Shown: positions 1-8,767 of the stretch, in pieces
Numbering within the stretch: the first letter of the stretch is position 1
Layout: the number at the start of each line of letters is the position of its first letter
NCBI RefSeq assembly: GCF_001425605.1
Contig: NZ_LMRG01000012.1
Coordinates: 671,432-735,431, forward strand
Length of the DNA stretch: 64,000 nucleotides
Direction: 5' to 3'
DNA from: Rhizobium sp. Leaf453
Lineage (GTDB): Bacteria > Pseudomonadota > Alphaproteobacteria > Rhizobiales > Rhizobiaceae
Program-made: the position numbers and the translations under genes
The notes under the pieces: model-generated
Database searches by the model: none
What the model was told of the DNA's origin: nothing
What the model saw: the letters and a program-made list of their open reading frames with translations, nothing else

Positions 1-654
1 CTGGTCGGCGTTGCCAATGGCGCAGGGGTCCGGACCACGGCGCTCATCACCGACATGAACGAGCCCTTGGCGGATGCTGCCGGCAATGCGCTTGAGATCG
101 TCAACTGCATGGCCTTCCTGCGTGGCGAAAAAGCCGGGACGCGGCTGGAAGCCGTGGTCATGTCCTTCGCCGCGGAAATGCTGATGACAGCCGGTGTTGC
201 CGCAAGTCCAACCAAGGCAACCGATCTTGCCAGCCGCGCCCTGCAGAGCGGTGCTGCCCTCGAGCGGTTCGGCCGCATGGTTCATCTCCTGGGCGGCCCC
301 GCCGATTTCGCTGATCATCCGCAAGGCTACCTGCCGAAGGCGGCGGTCATCCTGCCGGTCGAAGCGCCGCGCGATGGCTATCTCTCACGCTGCAACGCCC
401 GCGACATCGGTATGGAAGTGATCGCGCTTGGCGGCGGTCGTACCCGCCCGAACGAACCGATCGATCACAGCGTTGGTTTCAGTGGGTTGAAACCGCTGGG
501 CGCCAAGGTTGGTAAGGGCGAACCTTTCGCTTTCGTCCACGCATCCAACGAGGACAAGGCGTTGGCGTCTCGCGCCCGACTGCTGGAGATTTACGAGGTA
601 GGTGACGCAACCGCCGCCGAGCGTCCCGTGATCGTGTCCCGGATCAGCGAATAA
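1..654 (+). CDS. deoA: Thymidine phosphorylase, C-terminal part (5' end outside window)
   Basis: The reading frame is open from the first base of the window, so only about the last 217 codons are present. The protein cleaves thymidine (and deoxyuridine) with phosphate to thymine and deoxyribose-1-phosphate in the cytosol. The visible part begins LVGVANGAGVRTTALITDMN and continues with EPLADAAGNALEI, the conserved stretch that follows the central glycine-rich segment of pyrimidine nucleoside phosphorylases. The C-terminal alpha/beta domain with the GGRTRPNEPIDHSVGF segment is also present. Family proteins are about 440 residues, so roughly half is missing. The deoB, add and upp genes nearby belong to the same salvage pathway. 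The last 11 bases overlap the 3' end of the convergent protease gene. Confidence 0.93.
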   Translation: MVGVANGAGVRTTALITDMNEPLADAAGNALEIVNCMAFLRGEKAGTRLEAVVMSFAAEMLMTAGVAASPTKATDLASRALQSGAALERFGRMVHLLGGPADFADHPQGYLPKAAVILPVEAPRDGYLSRCNARDIGMEVIALGGGRTRPNEPIDHSVGFSGLKPLGAKVGKGEPFAFVHASNEDKALASRARLLEIYEVGDATAAERPVIVSRISE

Positions 655-1207
655 GGCGCAAGGCCCCGCCTTCGACGCTGTAGGACGACAGCTTGCCGAG
701 AAAGCTCATGCCGACCAGCATGCCGGAGAGCGATTTGTCCGGCAGCACCAGTGCGTCCACATCCTTGACCGATATGGTGCCGATCTCCATCCGGTCGAGC
801 GAGACACGCGCCGCCTTCACGGTGCCGTTCGCTGTGCCGACCGGTACGGTGAAGGAGAGTGAACCGGTGGAAATCCCAAGGCGCCTGGCGGCCGAGACAT
901 TGATGGCGACGGTGCTTGCTCCGGTATCGACAAGCCCGTTTTCCTTGCGGCCGTTGATGGCGAATGTACCGAAGAAATGTCCGCCTGCGCCTGGTTGCAG
1001 CAGCACCCCGCGCCCGCCCGCATATTTCGCTGTGCTCACCGGCTGCGGCTTGGCGTCTGTTTCCTCGGCCATTGGCTGGTCGAGATAGGAAGTGGCAAGC
1101 CCCGGCAGCACCATAGCCGCCGCAACCATTCCCCCGGCAAAAACAGCCATTCGTACCAGCATTCGAGCCACACTCCGCGACGTCAGAAACAGCGACGAGC
1201 TAAGCAT
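644..1207 (-). CDS. TIGR02281-type retropepsin-like aspartic protease, membrane anchored
   Basis: A 187-residue protein with one N-terminal membrane segment (about residues 17-39), a short linker, and a single retropepsin-like domain. The catalytic motif DTGA is at residues 94-97 (NGLVDTGASTVAINVSAARRLG, preceded by a beta strand), followed by the usual GMSFLGKL segment near the C terminus. Proteins of this clan AA family carry one aspartate motif and act as dimers; the anchor would place the domain in the periplasm. The substrate is unknown. It converges on deoA and overlaps it by 11 bases, so the two genes share their end region. No operon partner is evident. Confidence 0.8.
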   Translation of the reverse strand: MLSSSLFLTSRSVARMLVRMAVFAGGMVAAAMVLPGLATSYLDQPMAEETDAKPQPVSTAKYAGGRGVLLQPGAGGHFFGTFAINGRKENGLVDTGASTVAINVSAARRLGISTGSLSFTVPVGTANGTVKAARVSLDRMEIGTISVKDVDALVLPDKSLSGMLVGMSFLGKLSSYSVEGGALRLIR

Positions 1208-1227
1208 GATCCTGTCTAACAGGATGC

Positions 1228-1260
1228 AAAAAGCCGCCGGTTTTTATCCGCGGCGGCTTT
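1228..1260 (-). terminator. Rho-independent terminator after upp
   Basis: Arms AAAGCCGCCG (1230-1239) and CGGCGGCTTT (1251-1260) are perfect complements around an 11-base loop. Read on the minus strand the hairpin is followed by a run of T. It lies about 45 bases past the upp stop and ends the deoB-add-upp unit. Confidence 0.8.
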
Positions 1261-1302
1261 CCAACTGAAAATCAGGTTAAGAAATCGAAAAAATCCGAAG
1301 GA

Positions 1303-1932
1303 TTACTTCGTCCCGTACATCCGGTCACCCGCATCGCCGAGGCCGGGAACGATGTAACCGTGCTCATTGAGATGGCTGTCGATCGAGGCTGTGAAGATTG
1401 TAACGTCCGGATGGGCAGCCTGAAAGTTCTTGATGCCTTCCGGCGCTGCCAGAAGGCAGACGAAACGCAGGTTCACCGCACCGCGCTCCTTCAGCTTGTC
1501 GATGGCAGCGATCGAGGAATTGCCGGTGGCGAGCATCGGGTCGACGACGATCACGAGGCGTTCGGCCATGCTCTCCGGCGCCTTGAAGTAATATTCGACG
1601 GCTTCCAGCGTTTCATGGTCGCGGTAGACACCGACATGCGAGACGCGGGCCGAAGGCACCAGTTCTAGCATGCCCTCGAGCAGGCCGTTGCCGGCGCGCA
1701 GGATCGAGGCGAAAACCAGCTTTTTGCCCTCAAGCACCGGCGCCTGGATGGTCTGCATCGGTGTTTCGATGGTCTCTTCCGTCAGTTCGAGATCGCGGGT
1801 GACCTCGTAGCAGAGCAGGGTGGAAATCTCACGCAGCAGCCGACGGAAACCAGCCGTCGAGGTCTCCTTCTTGCGCATGATGGTCAGCTTGTGCTGCACC
1901 AGCGGATGATTGATGACTGTAACGCCGTCCAT
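1303..1932 (-). CDS. upp: Uracil phosphoribosyltransferase
   Basis: A 209-residue cytosolic enzyme that makes UMP from uracil and PRPP, close to the 208 residues of the E. coli enzyme. The PRPP-binding motif is [12 protein letters not shown], with Asn where many family members have Gly. The C-terminal uracil-binding segment [13 protein letters not shown] is intact. The ATG at 1932 is preceded by AGGAGG at 8 bases, which favours it over the in-frame TTG two codons upstream. It is the last gene of a deoB-add-upp run on the minus strand and is followed by a clear terminator. Together the three genes recover bases and pentose phosphate from nucleosides. Confidence 0.95.
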   Translation of the reverse strand: MDGVTVINHPLVQHKLTIMRKKETSTAGFRRLLREISTLLCYEVTRDLELTEETIETPMQTIQAPVLEGKKLVFASILRAGNGLLEGMLELVPSARVSHVGVYRDHETLEAVEYYFKAPESMAERLVIVVDPMLATGNSSIAAIDKLKERGAVNLRFVCLLAAPEGIKNFQAAHPDVTIFTASIDSHLNEHGYIVPGLGDAGDRMYGTK

Positions 1933-2042
1933 GGCCAAGCCCTCCTGCGGAAACCCGAATTTAAACTCTTTTTTTCACGGAAAGGCGCGGGGCCGCAAGG
2001 CCTGAGCAGTGCTTTGCCCCGTCATCAACAGCCCACAAGCCC

Positions 2043-3011
2043 TCAAAACGCAGCGAGCAGCTTCTGGCGGGTCGGCTCGTCCACGAAGGCGGCTTCGATC
2101 GCGGTCCGGGTCATGCCGTTAATCTCGGTGTCGGTGAAGCCCATGACCTGTGAGGCGATTTCGTATTCCTGTTTCAGCGAGGTGTGAAAGAAGGGCGGAT
2201 CGTCGGAATTGAGCGTCACGCGGCAACCGGCCTCATAGAGCGCGCGCAGCGGATGCGAGGCGAAATCCCGAAACACCTGCAGCGAGACATTGGAACCCGG
2301 GCAGGTTTCCAGCACCACGCCCTCGTCGGCAATCCGCTTGACGAGATCGGCGTCCTCGATGGCGCGCACGCCGTGGCTGATGCGCGACGGACGCACATGG
2401 TCGAGCGCATCGCGCACGCTGAAGGCACCCGCCATCTCGCCAGCATGGATGGTGATGCCGAGGCCGCAATCACGCGCAATATCAAAGGCGCGGGTGAAGT
2501 CGGCGACCCGGTGCATCCGTTCCTCGCCGGCAAGATTGAAGCCGGTCACCAGCGGATGCTCTCGCTTGGCCGCATAAAGCGCGGTACGAACGGCCGCTTC
2601 CGGCCCCATATGGCGGATGATGGTGATGATCATCCGGCCTTCGATACCGGTCCTGGCCTTCGCCGCCTCGATGCCGGCGGCAAGGCCGCGAATATAGGCG
2701 TCGCTGCCGATGCCGATCGTGTTGCCATGGTCGGGGGAAACGATGATTTCGCTATAGATCGTGCCGGCCTCTGCAAGTTCCGTCAGATAAGCCTCGGCCA
2801 GCAGCGCATAGTCTTCCTCGGTGCGGAAGAGTTCGGCCACGGCATCATAGCATTTCAGGAAATGGCTGAAATCGGCCGAGACATAGGCACCGTCCTGGAT
2901 GATGCCGCTGACATCGACATTATATTTGCGGGCCATTTCCAGCGCGAGGGCCGGCGGGGCCGCACCCTCGATGTGGCAGTGCAACTCGGCCTTTTTCAGA
3001 TATGCGGTCAC
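2043..3011 (-). CDS. add: Adenosine deaminase
   Basis: A 322-residue metal-dependent hydrolase that deaminates adenosine (or deoxyadenosine) to inosine. Zinc ligand motifs are visible: HCH in [10 protein letters not shown] at the N terminus (His11, His13), ITIHAGE in the middle, and LNSDDPPFF near the C terminus. The [13 protein letters not shown] segment is also present. The GTG start at 3011 overlaps the deoB stop (GTGA), and GGGAGAAG lies just upstream, so the two genes are translationally coupled. Some family members are adenine deaminases; the salvage neighbours favour adenosine, but sequence alone does not settle it. Confidence 0.9.
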   Translation of the reverse strand: MTAYLKKAELHCHIEGAAPPALALEMARKYNVDVSGIIQDGAYVSADFSHFLKCYDAVAELFRTEEDYALLAEAYLTELAEAGTIYSEIIVSPDHGNTIGIGSDAYIRGLAAGIEAAKARTGIEGRMIITIIRHMGPEAAVRTALYAAKREHPLVTGFNLAGEERMHRVADFTRAFDIARDCGLGITIHAGEMAGAFSVRDALDHVRPSRISHGVRAIEDADLVKRIADEGVVLETCPGSNVSLQVFRDFASHPLRALYEAGCRVTLNSDDPPFFHTSLKQEYEIASQVMGFTDTEINGMTRTAIEAAFVDEPTRQKLLAAF

Positions 3012-4228
3012 AGAAAACTTCTCCCATGCAGGCCCGGTTCAAGGCCAAGATGTTTGGCAACGCTCTCACCGATCCCGGCAAAGCCCGGCAGGACGCCAAT
3101 AGAGCGGGTGCGGACGTTTGGACCGAAAACAAGGATCGGCACGCGCTCGCGCGTATGGTCGGTGCCGCGCCAGGTCGGATCACAGCCGTGGTCGGCAGTC
3201 AGGATGACGATATCGCCCGGCTTCAGCTTGCGGTCGAGATCGGGCAGGCGCTGGTCGAAGGCTTCGAGCGCGGCGGCATAGCCGGGCACGTCGCGGCGAT
3301 GGCCATAGAGCATGTCGAAGTCGACGAAATTGGTGAAGACGAGATCGCCGTCCTCGGCCTCGTCCACGGCCTTCAGCGTCGCGTCGAACAGATCCATGTT
3401 GCCGTTCGCCTTGATGACACGACCGATGCCCTGATGGGCAAAGATATCGGCGATTTTGCCGACGGCATGAACGGTGCGACCCGCTTTCGTCAGGCGATCC
3501 AGCAATGTCGGTTCGGGCGGCAGGACGGAATAGTCGCGGCGATTTCCGGTTCGGACAAAATCCTTCGGTGTGGTGCCGATAAACGGGCGGGCGATGACGC
3601 GGCCGATATTGTAGTCATCCAGCAGGCGGCGCACCGTCTGGCAGAAGCCGAGCAGCCGGTCGAGACCGAAGGAATGCTCATGCGCGGCGATCTGGAAGAC
3701 GGAATCCGACGAGGTGTAGCAGATCGGCTTGCCGGTCCGCATGTGCTCTTCGCCATAGCGGGCGATGATGTCTGTGCCCGACGCATGGCAATTGCCGAGA
3801 ATGCCAGGAACTTCGCCCTCGCGGCAGATCGCCTCGACGAGTTCGGGCGGAAACGCGTCACCCTCGGCGGTGAAATAGCCCCAGTCGAACTGCACCGGCG
3901 TGCCGGCGATCTCCCAGTGGCCGGACGGTGTGTCCTTGCCGCGCGAGACTTCGCTTGCCGCGCCATAGAGACCGAAGATCCGTTCCGGCAGCGGCATTCC
4001 GGCCGGCGTGCGGCCATTGGCCAATTTGGCGGCATGCAATAGCCCGAGCGCAGACATGTTCGGCAGGTTCAGCGGTCCTTCGCGCAAGCCTTCACGGTCG
4101 CCGGCACCCGCCGCGCAGAACTCGGCGATATGGCCGAGCGTATCAGCGCCAAGATCGCCGAACTCGGCGGCATCCGGTGCTCCACCGATACCGAAGGAGT
4201 CAAGAACGAAGAGAAAGGCACGCGCCAT
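3008..4228 (-). CDS. deoB: Phosphopentomutase
   Basis: A 406-residue alkaline-phosphatase-superfamily enzyme that interconverts (deoxy)ribose-1-phosphate and the 5-phosphate, linking nucleoside phosphorylase products to central metabolism. The N terminus [19 protein letters not shown] supplies a metal-binding Asp, [13 protein letters not shown] carries the active-site Thr region, and [20 protein letters not shown] supplies the late metal ligands. Length matches the family (about 405). It is the first gene of the deoB-add-upp run and overlaps add by four bases. Its partner deoA lies about 2.4 kb away, on the opposite strand. Confidence 0.96.
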   Translation of the reverse strand: MARAFLFVLDSFGIGGAPDAAEFGDLGADTLGHIAEFCAAGAGDREGLREGPLNLPNMSALGLLHAAKLANGRTPAGMPLPERIFGLYGAASEVSRGKDTPSGHWEIAGTPVQFDWGYFTAEGDAFPPELVEAICREGEVPGILGNCHASGTDIIARYGEEHMRTGKPICYTSSDSVFQIAAHEHSFGLDRLLGFCQTVRRLLDDYNIGRVIARPFIGTTPKDFVRTGNRRDYSVLPPEPTLLDRLTKAGRTVHAVGKIADIFAHQGIGRVIKANGNMDLFDATLKAVDEAEDGDLVFTNFVDFDMLYGHRRDVPGYAAALEAFDQRLPDLDRKLKPGDIVILTADHGCDPTWRGTDHTRERVPILVFGPNVRTRSIGVLPGFAGIGESVAKHLGLEPGLHGRSFL

Positions 4229-4402
4229 GGATCACCCGAAAGCTGTCAAAAGCGCGGTATCCTGAAGGGAGGCCGCGCCCGACAAAACTGCTATTGCTCG
4301 TCTCAGGGCGCTCACCTGCCACCGGGACGAAGGCGCGAAGAAATACCCCGGTGCGGGCCGGATTGCAAATCGCGGACCTCGCTCCCAGGGGCTGGTTTTC
4401 GA

Positions 4403-4996
4403 TCAGCAGTCGCTGCAGGTGATCTTGTCGCCGACGCGCTGGCGGAAATAGTAGGTCTTGGAAAGGTTGATCGTCTTCAGCGTATTGTCGGCCAGACCCG
4501 GCGCGAACAGCAGGAGATGGTGGGGTACGACCAGTTCAGACCGCACGACGAAGGCATTCACAGCGGAAATATCCGAAGGCAGGGTCACGACGGAGCCGGC
4601 CTTGTAGGGTGTGCCACCGGCCTGGTCGCGTGACCACGCGACAGTTCCGACGCCGGCGGCCGTGACGGTAATGCCGGTCATCTTCAGCGTATACGTGTTC
4701 ATCTCGTAAGGCGCCATGACGCTCTTGGCCACGTCTTTCATGCCGTCCAGGGTCGCCTTGCTGACATCGGTCTGTTGGGTCAGGACGTCGGCGACAGTGC
4801 TGGAAGCGCGGGCGACCTTGCGCGAGATGCTGAAGCCCAGCGACACCTCGAACGAGCCGATATAGGCCATGATCAGCAGTGGCGCGATGATCGCGAACTC
4901 GATCGCTCCGGTACCTTTCCTGTCGCGCCAGAATCTGCGGAAGGCCTCGGTTTTGTCGGAGAGCACGGCCATGTGGTAGCGGAGGACGTTTTTCAT
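4403..4996 (-). CDS. TadE/TadG-like minor pilin
   Basis: A 197-residue protein with a TadE-type N terminus: a short basic leader (about residues 1-30), then GTGAIEFAIIAPLLIMAYIG, a pseudopilin-like segment with the Glu at position 5 after the glycine, and one hydrophobic helix. The rest is a predicted extracytoplasmic domain of unknown fold. TadE/F/G proteins are processed by the prepilin peptidase and are needed for Flp pilus assembly. The ATG at 4996 has GAGGTG 6 bases upstream and is preferred to the in-frame GTG at 5005. It lies 10 bases after a second TadE-like gene, so the two are co-transcribed. Confidence 0.8.
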   Translation of the reverse strand: MKNVLRYHMAVLSDKTEAFRRFWRDRKGTGAIEFAIIAPLLIMAYIGSFEVSLGFSISRKVARASSTVADVLTQQTDVSKATLDGMKDVAKSVMAPYEMNTYTLKMTGITVTAAGVGTVAWSRDQAGGTPYKAGSVVTLPSDISAVNAFVVRSELVVPHHLLLFAPGLADNTLKTINLSKTYYFRQRVGDKITCSDC

Positions 4997-5006
4997 CGCG
5001 TGCACC

Positions 5007-5648
5007 TCAATAGTTTTCGTTGCGGAATGCGGCCGTCGATACCATCAGGTAGTCGTTTGGCATGCTGCTTCCGGCGGGGCGCAGGTTGGTGATATAGGGG
5101 CGGACCAGGTCGGTAATCACCTCCCAGCGGTAATAGGCGCGCACGATATTGATCGTGGTCGGGCCGCCGGGTGAGAACTTGAATCCGCTGGTGTCGAGAT
5201 CGCCGCTGGAGCCGCCCTTGCGTGGGATCGCGACCGGAATTTTCGAGAAATCCGCAAAGCTGCGAACGTCGATGAACAGCCGCGACGGCTTCTTCGCTTC
5301 GGTTTCCGAACATTTCATGATGATCGAGATCTCGTTGCAGAAGGCCTTGCGGAACTGCTCTTCGGACATGTCCGTCGCCGGATTGAGACCGAAGGTGATT
5401 TCGCCGGTGCGCACCTTGCGCGCCATTGTGTCCGTGGCGTTGGACAGCAGCTGTTCGGCCGTAAATGCCGCGAAGGTTTCCAGCGATGCGAAGAGGACGA
5501 TGAGGAAAGGCAGGGCCAGGAGGGCGAACTCGATCGTCGATGTGCCCGACTTTTCCTTGCAGAATCGCCGCAACAAGCCACGCCGCACTTTGGGGCGCGT
5601 GTCTCCAGTGCAGTCGGTCACAGGATTTTCATTCTGGTTGTTCAACAT
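5007..5648 (-). CDS. TadE/TadG-like minor pilin
   Basis: A 213-residue protein of the same kind as its downstream neighbour. The cytoplasmic leader of about 35 residues ends KSGTSTIEFALLALPFLIVLF, with a cleavable glycine followed by a Glu at +5/+6 and a hydrophobic helix. The remainder should be extracytoplasmic. The pair lies divergent to the Flp pilin and cpa genes, as in other rhizobial tad loci. Upstream is a perfect 11-bp hairpin (5750-5775) that separates it from the CpaC-like gene. Which of TadE, TadF or TadG it matches best cannot be decided by eye. Confidence 0.8.
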   Translation of the reverse strand: MLNNQNENPVTDCTGDTRPKVRRGLLRRFCKEKSGTSTIEFALLALPFLIVLFASLETFAAFTAEQLLSNATDTMARKVRTGEITFGLNPATDMSEEQFRKAFCNEISIIMKCSETEAKKPSRLFIDVRSFADFSKIPVAIPRKGGSSGDLDTSGFKFSPGGPTTINIVRAYYRWEVITDLVRPYITNLRPAGSSMPNDYLMVSTAAFRNENY

Positions 5649-5749
5649 CCGTCATTCCGCCAAGCCACAACACGATGACGTACATTAGGAAATGACTGTT
5701 GATATTTCGTATGCAGGAACCGGGGTAATTTGAACGGACTGATTCACGA

Positions 5750-5775
5750 AATGGCAACGATTGATCGTTGCCATT
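5750..5775 (-). terminator. Perfect 11-bp hairpin between the CpaC-like gene and the TadE-like pair
   Basis: AATGGCAACGA (5750-5760) and TCGTTGCCATT (5765-5775) are exact inverted repeats around TTGA. There is only a short T run after it on the minus strand, so it could be a weak terminator that separates the upstream gene from the minor pilin genes, an mRNA-processing site, or an operator. Confidence 0.5.
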
Positions 5776-5796
5776 ACCGTTCAGGGTATGGACGCC

Positions 5797-6222
5797 CTAG
5801 TTGGCGGCGGCCGCCTTCTGTACGGCGTGCGCTTCGCAGGTCGGCGTGCACGACAGCACGGAGCGTGAGGTCTGGCGATAGACGCGCAACGTGTTGCCCT
5901 CGTCGATCGAAACCAGGATGCGTTCGTCGACGATCGCATTACCAGCACTGTCCAGGATGACCAGGTTCGTCGTTCCGAATGAACGGCCTGTCAGCACGAT
6001 GGTCTTGGCATCGGCGACGGTGGCGTCGGCCACGTCGGAATTGCCAATGATGACCTTGCTTACGGGGCGATCGAGCTTCAGGACGCGTGCATGGTCCATA
6101 TAGACGCGCAACATGTCTTCCGAAGCGCCCGCCGGATTGGCGAAGAGAACGGCGGCCAGCGTCAGGCTTGCGAAGGCAGGCGCCAGCAACCGGGCGCCGA
6201 TGGCTGTATGGAACATGTTCAT
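5797..6222 (-). CDS. Stand-alone CpaC/RcpA N-terminal-domain secreted protein
   Basis: A 141-residue protein with a signal peptide (about residues 1-31, ending ANPAGA) and a domain matching the N-terminal part of pilus secretins. The run DHARVLKLDRPVSKVIIGNSDVADATVADAKTI, then GRSFGTTNLVILDSAGNAI, parallels the cpaC product in this window (KAVVVDLPADAHDILVADPTLADAVT and FGKTVGQTNIFVFGPNGEEI). The secretin barrel is absent. It ends with two Cys (SCTPTC) and an Ala-rich tail. ATG 6222 has AGGA at 8 bases. It is divergent from the pilin genes and probably helps the secretin or pilus in the periplasm; that role is inferred. Confidence 0.75.
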   Translation of the reverse strand: MNMFHTAIGARLLAPAFASLTLAAVLFANPAGASEDMLRVYMDHARVLKLDRPVSKVIIGNSDVADATVADAKTIVLTGRSFGTTNLVILDSAGNAIVDERILVSIDEGNTLRVYRQTSRSVLSCTPTCEAHAVQKAAAAN

Positions 6223-6538
6223 GGCCGTGTCCTGATGATGCAGATGATCCAACATGCGCGGTTTTGGTGAATGAAGCGTTAAATCCGCCACCAAATTCCG
6301 GGCGGGCATCCCCCGGGCAGACATCCGGCTTCCTGCCGTTGCCAGGCAATACTGATAGATAGAATTTTATACTATCGGTTACTGATATTTTTACCAAGAA
6401 ACGCGGTGTCGGCCGTTAACATCTCGGTAACTGTTTTCCTTAAGCGGTTTGCAATTCACCGTGTGTAGGTTCGCTCCATCCGATCAACGGAAACAGTTGG
6501 CGGTAGTGCTGAACAACAAGTGAAGTAGGAGTATGACC
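6223..6538. promoter_or_regulatory. Divergent intergenic region before the first pilin gene
   Basis: About 315 bases separate the CpaC-like gene from the first pilin. The stretch at 6350-6400 is markedly AT-rich compared with the surroundings and is the likely place for the divergent promoters. No convincing -35/-10 pair or operator could be fixed by eye, and no coding region is evident. Confidence 0.4.
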
Positions 6539-6718
6539 ATGACCAAGATTTTCGCACGTTTCATGAAGGACGAATCTGGTGCAACCGCGATCGAATACGG
6601 CCTCATCGCCGCGCTCATCTCGGTGGCTCTGATCACTGGTGCAACGACGCTCGGCTCTGCCCTGGACACGCAGTTCCAGGACCTGAGCACGAAGATGACG
6701 ACTGCCGACAAGTTCTAA
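6539..6718 (+). CDS. pilA: Flp/Fap-type pilin, copy 1
   Basis: A 59-residue Flp pilin. The short leader MTKIFARFMKDESG is cut after the glycine by the prepilin peptidase, giving mature ATAIEYGLIAALISVALI with the diagnostic Glu-Tyr pair and a long hydrophobic helix for polymerisation. AGGAG lies 7 bases before ATG 6539; an in-frame ATG at 6533 is too close to it. The protein is identical, residue for residue, to copy 2 at 6906-7085, while the DNA differs at 20 synonymous codons. It is the first gene of the plus-strand tad locus. Confidence 0.93.
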   Translation: MTKIFARFMKDESGATAIEYGLIAALISVALITGATTLGSALDTQFQDLSTKMTTADKF

Positions 6719-6905
6719 TTTCCGTAGTCGCTTGAAATGGGGCGCAGCCGGATCGGTTTCCGACCGGATGCGCCCAAGTCCCGCCGATGAGGCGGGCAAC
6801 AGTACCCGTCGCTGTTTTTCAATAATATCCGCCCGGGACCGGCCACTCATTACAGATGAACGTTGGCGGTTGACTGGAGCGGCAACCAGAACCAGGAGAA
6901 ATGAT

Positions 6906-7085
6906 ATGACCAAGATTTTCGCACGCTTCATGAAGGATGAGTCCGGCGCCACCGCTATCGAGTACGGCCTCATCGCTGCTCTCATCTCCGTCGCACTCAT
7001 CACCGGTGCAACGACCCTCGGCTCGGCTCTGGACACACAGTTCCAGGACCTGAGCACGAAGATGACGACCGCCGACAAGTTCTGA
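6906..7085 (+). CDS. pilA: Flp/Fap-type pilin, copy 2
   Basis: A second 59-residue pilin with the same protein sequence as copy 1. CCAGGAG stands before ATG 6906; a longer in-frame reading from 6732 lacks pilin-like sequence and is not used. The 187-base gap from copy 1 is long for a simple operon and may hold its own promoter. The gene is followed closely by a strong terminator at 7108-7137, so pilin mRNA is likely made in excess over the cpa genes. Confidence 0.93.
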   Translation: MTKIFARFMKDESGATAIEYGLIAALISVALITGATTLGSALDTQFQDLSTKMTTADKF

Positions 7086-7107
7086 TTTCGGTGTCATTTC
7101 GAAAGGG

Positions 7108-7137
7108 AAACCGCCCGTTTGGGCGGTTTTTCTTTTT
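7108..7137 (+). terminator. Terminator after the pilin genes
   Basis: AAACCGCCC (7108-7116), loop GTTT, GGGCGGTTT (7121-7129), then a T-rich tract to 7137. It is a textbook rho-independent terminator 23 bases past the second pilin stop. Confidence 0.92.
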
Positions 7138-7261
7138 CGGGACCAGTTTTAGCAGCAGGATTGGCGTTTCGTTAAATCGAGAGGGGTAACCTCTCTAGCG
7201 TCCGCGATCGGCATCGACCGGCCTTGATCGCCTTGTGGACATGCAAATCGGAGGTATGCGA

Positions 7262-7774
7262 GTGATCGAAGCAGCCATTTTTGTCATTTTTCCGCTGTGC
7301 CTGGCGATCGCGGCCTTCTCCGACCTGTTCACCATGACCATCCCCAATCGGGTATCGGCCATTCTGCTCGGCTCTTTTTTCCTGGTCGCGCCGCTCGCCG
7401 GCCTAGCGCTTCCTTTGATCGGCATGCATTTACTGGCCGGAGTGATCGTGTTCGCCGGCTGCTTCACGCTGTTTGCGCTCAATGTCATGGGCGGGGGCGA
7501 CGCCAAGCTCCTGACGGCCAGCGCTGTCTGGTTCGGATTCAACAGTTCGCTGTTCGAGTTCCTGATCTATGTCTCGATCTTTGGCGGTCTGTTGACGATT
7601 CTGATTCTCATCATGCGCAAGCAGGAAAATGCAATCCTCGCCTCGGGCATCCCGGTGCCGCCGCTGCTGTTCACCGCCAAGAAGATTCCCTATGGAATCG
7701 CCATCGGTCTGGGTGGCTTCATTGCCTATCCCTCGTCGCCCCTGATGCAGGCCGCATTGGCGCAACTGCATTAA
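7262..7774 (+). CDS. cpaA: Prepilin peptidase CpaA/TadV
   Basis: A 170-residue inner-membrane aspartyl protease that removes the leader of Flp pilins and TadE-like proteins. It is short, with about five membrane helices and no methylase domain, as in TadV/CpaA. The two catalytic aspartates lie in FSDLFTMTIPNR near the N terminus and in NVMGGGDAKLL in the middle. GGAGG at 7250-7254 is 7 bases before GTG 7262, giving VIEAAIF, the usual N terminus in rhizobia; an in-frame ATG at 7256 and GTG at 7235 fit the ribosome site less well. A perfect hairpin with a T run follows. Confidence 0.9.
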   Translation: MIEAAIFVIFPLCLAIAAFSDLFTMTIPNRVSAILLGSFFLVAPLAGLALPLIGMHLLAGVIVFAGCFTLFALNVMGGGDAKLLTASAVWFGFNSSLFEFLIYVSIFGGLLTILILIMRKQENAILASGIPVPPLLFTAKKIPYGIAIGLGGFIAYPSSPLMQAALAQLH

Positions 7775-7806
7775 TTTTTGCGTGCCAGCCTGACCCAAGC
7801 GATACG

Positions 7807-7832
7807 AATGCGGCACGCGTGCCGCATTTTTT
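7807..7832 (+). terminator. Terminator after cpaA
   Basis: A perfect 22-base palindrome at 7807-7828 with core GCGGCACGCGTGCCGC, followed by TTTT. It separates cpaA from cpaB, so the cpaB-tadC operon probably has its own promoter in the following 120 bases, which are AT-rich (near 7855-7905). Confidence 0.85.
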
Positions 7833-7951
7833 ATGTGCCTTTGCGGTGCAAATCATTTGTTAACCACGATTGTAAGCAGTCCGTTAACTATAATTACACC
7901 AATTCCTGATCAATCTGTTCCAAGCATAGTCTCCGACTGCAGGGAAAGATC

Positions 7952-8767
7952 ATGAAACCGGTGCGCGTTATTATTTTGGCGGTTGCTGTCGTCTCGGCAG
8001 GACTGGCCGGATTTTTGGCACTCAAGCTCACCAGTGGCAGGGCGCCGATGACATCGGCCGAGCCCGTCATCGAGCGCGAGCCCACCGTTAACGTGCTGGT
8101 CGCCAGCAAGAGCCTGCCGGTCGGATCGCGCCTCGATCCCGATGCAATCCACTGGATGTCCTGGCCAAAGGACGGCGTCGTCGATGGCCTGATCACCGAA
8201 GAGCTCCGTCCCAACGCCGTCGCTGACCTCCAGGGTGTCGTCGTTCGCCTGCCGATCTTCAATGGTGAACCGGTACGCGCCGAAAAGATCGCCGATTCGT
8301 CGAGCCGGGTCATGTCCGCGCTGCTGCCGGCCGGCAAGCGTGCGGTCGCCACCGAAATTACTGTCGCGACCGGCGCGGGCGGCTTCATCCTGCCGAACGA
8401 CCGCGTCGACGTGATCATGGTGCGCAAGACGCCGGAAGGCTCCTTCCTGACCGAAACCGTGCTGAGCAACGTCCGCGTTCTCGCGATCGACCAGCAGATC
8501 GAGGAAAAAGAAGACGGCAGCAAGTCGGTGGTCGGCACGACCGCGACGCTGGAACTTACCCCGGACCAGACAAAGGTCATGACCGTCGCCCAGCAGATGG
8601 CCGAGCGCCTGTCGCTCGCGCTTCGCAGCGTGGCGGATGCACAGGAACCGGATACCGCTGCGGCGGACTACCTGCTGAGCGGAGATGGCCGCCCGGCAAT
8701 CCAGATCATCAAGTCGGGTTCGATCGTGAAGAGCGAAGAAGGCTCTTCCATGAACGAAGCGCAATAA
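7952..8767 (+). CDS. cpaB: Flp pilus assembly protein CpaB (RcpC)
   Basis: A 271-residue protein with an N-terminal membrane segment (about residues 5-25) and a periplasmic SAF-type domain: VNVLVASKSLPVGSRLDPDAIHWMSWP, then GGFILPNDRVDVIMVRKT. CpaB is a periplasmic part of the Tad machine that works with the secretin. GGGAAAG lies just upstream of the ATG. The stop codon overlaps the start of cpaC by one base (TAATG), so the two genes are coupled. Confidence 0.92.
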   Translation: MKPVRVIILAVAVVSAGLAGFLALKLTSGRAPMTSAEPVIEREPTVNVLVASKSLPVGSRLDPDAIHWMSWPKDGVVDGLITEELRPNAVADLQGVVVRLPIFNGEPVRAEKIADSSSRVMSALLPAGKRAVATEITVATGAGGFILPNDRVDVIMVRKTPEGSFLTETVLSNVRVLAIDQQIEEKEDGSKSVVGTTATLELTPDQTKVMTVAQQMAERLSLALRSVADAQEPDTAAADYLLSGDGRPAIQIIKSGSIVKSEEGSSMNEAQ

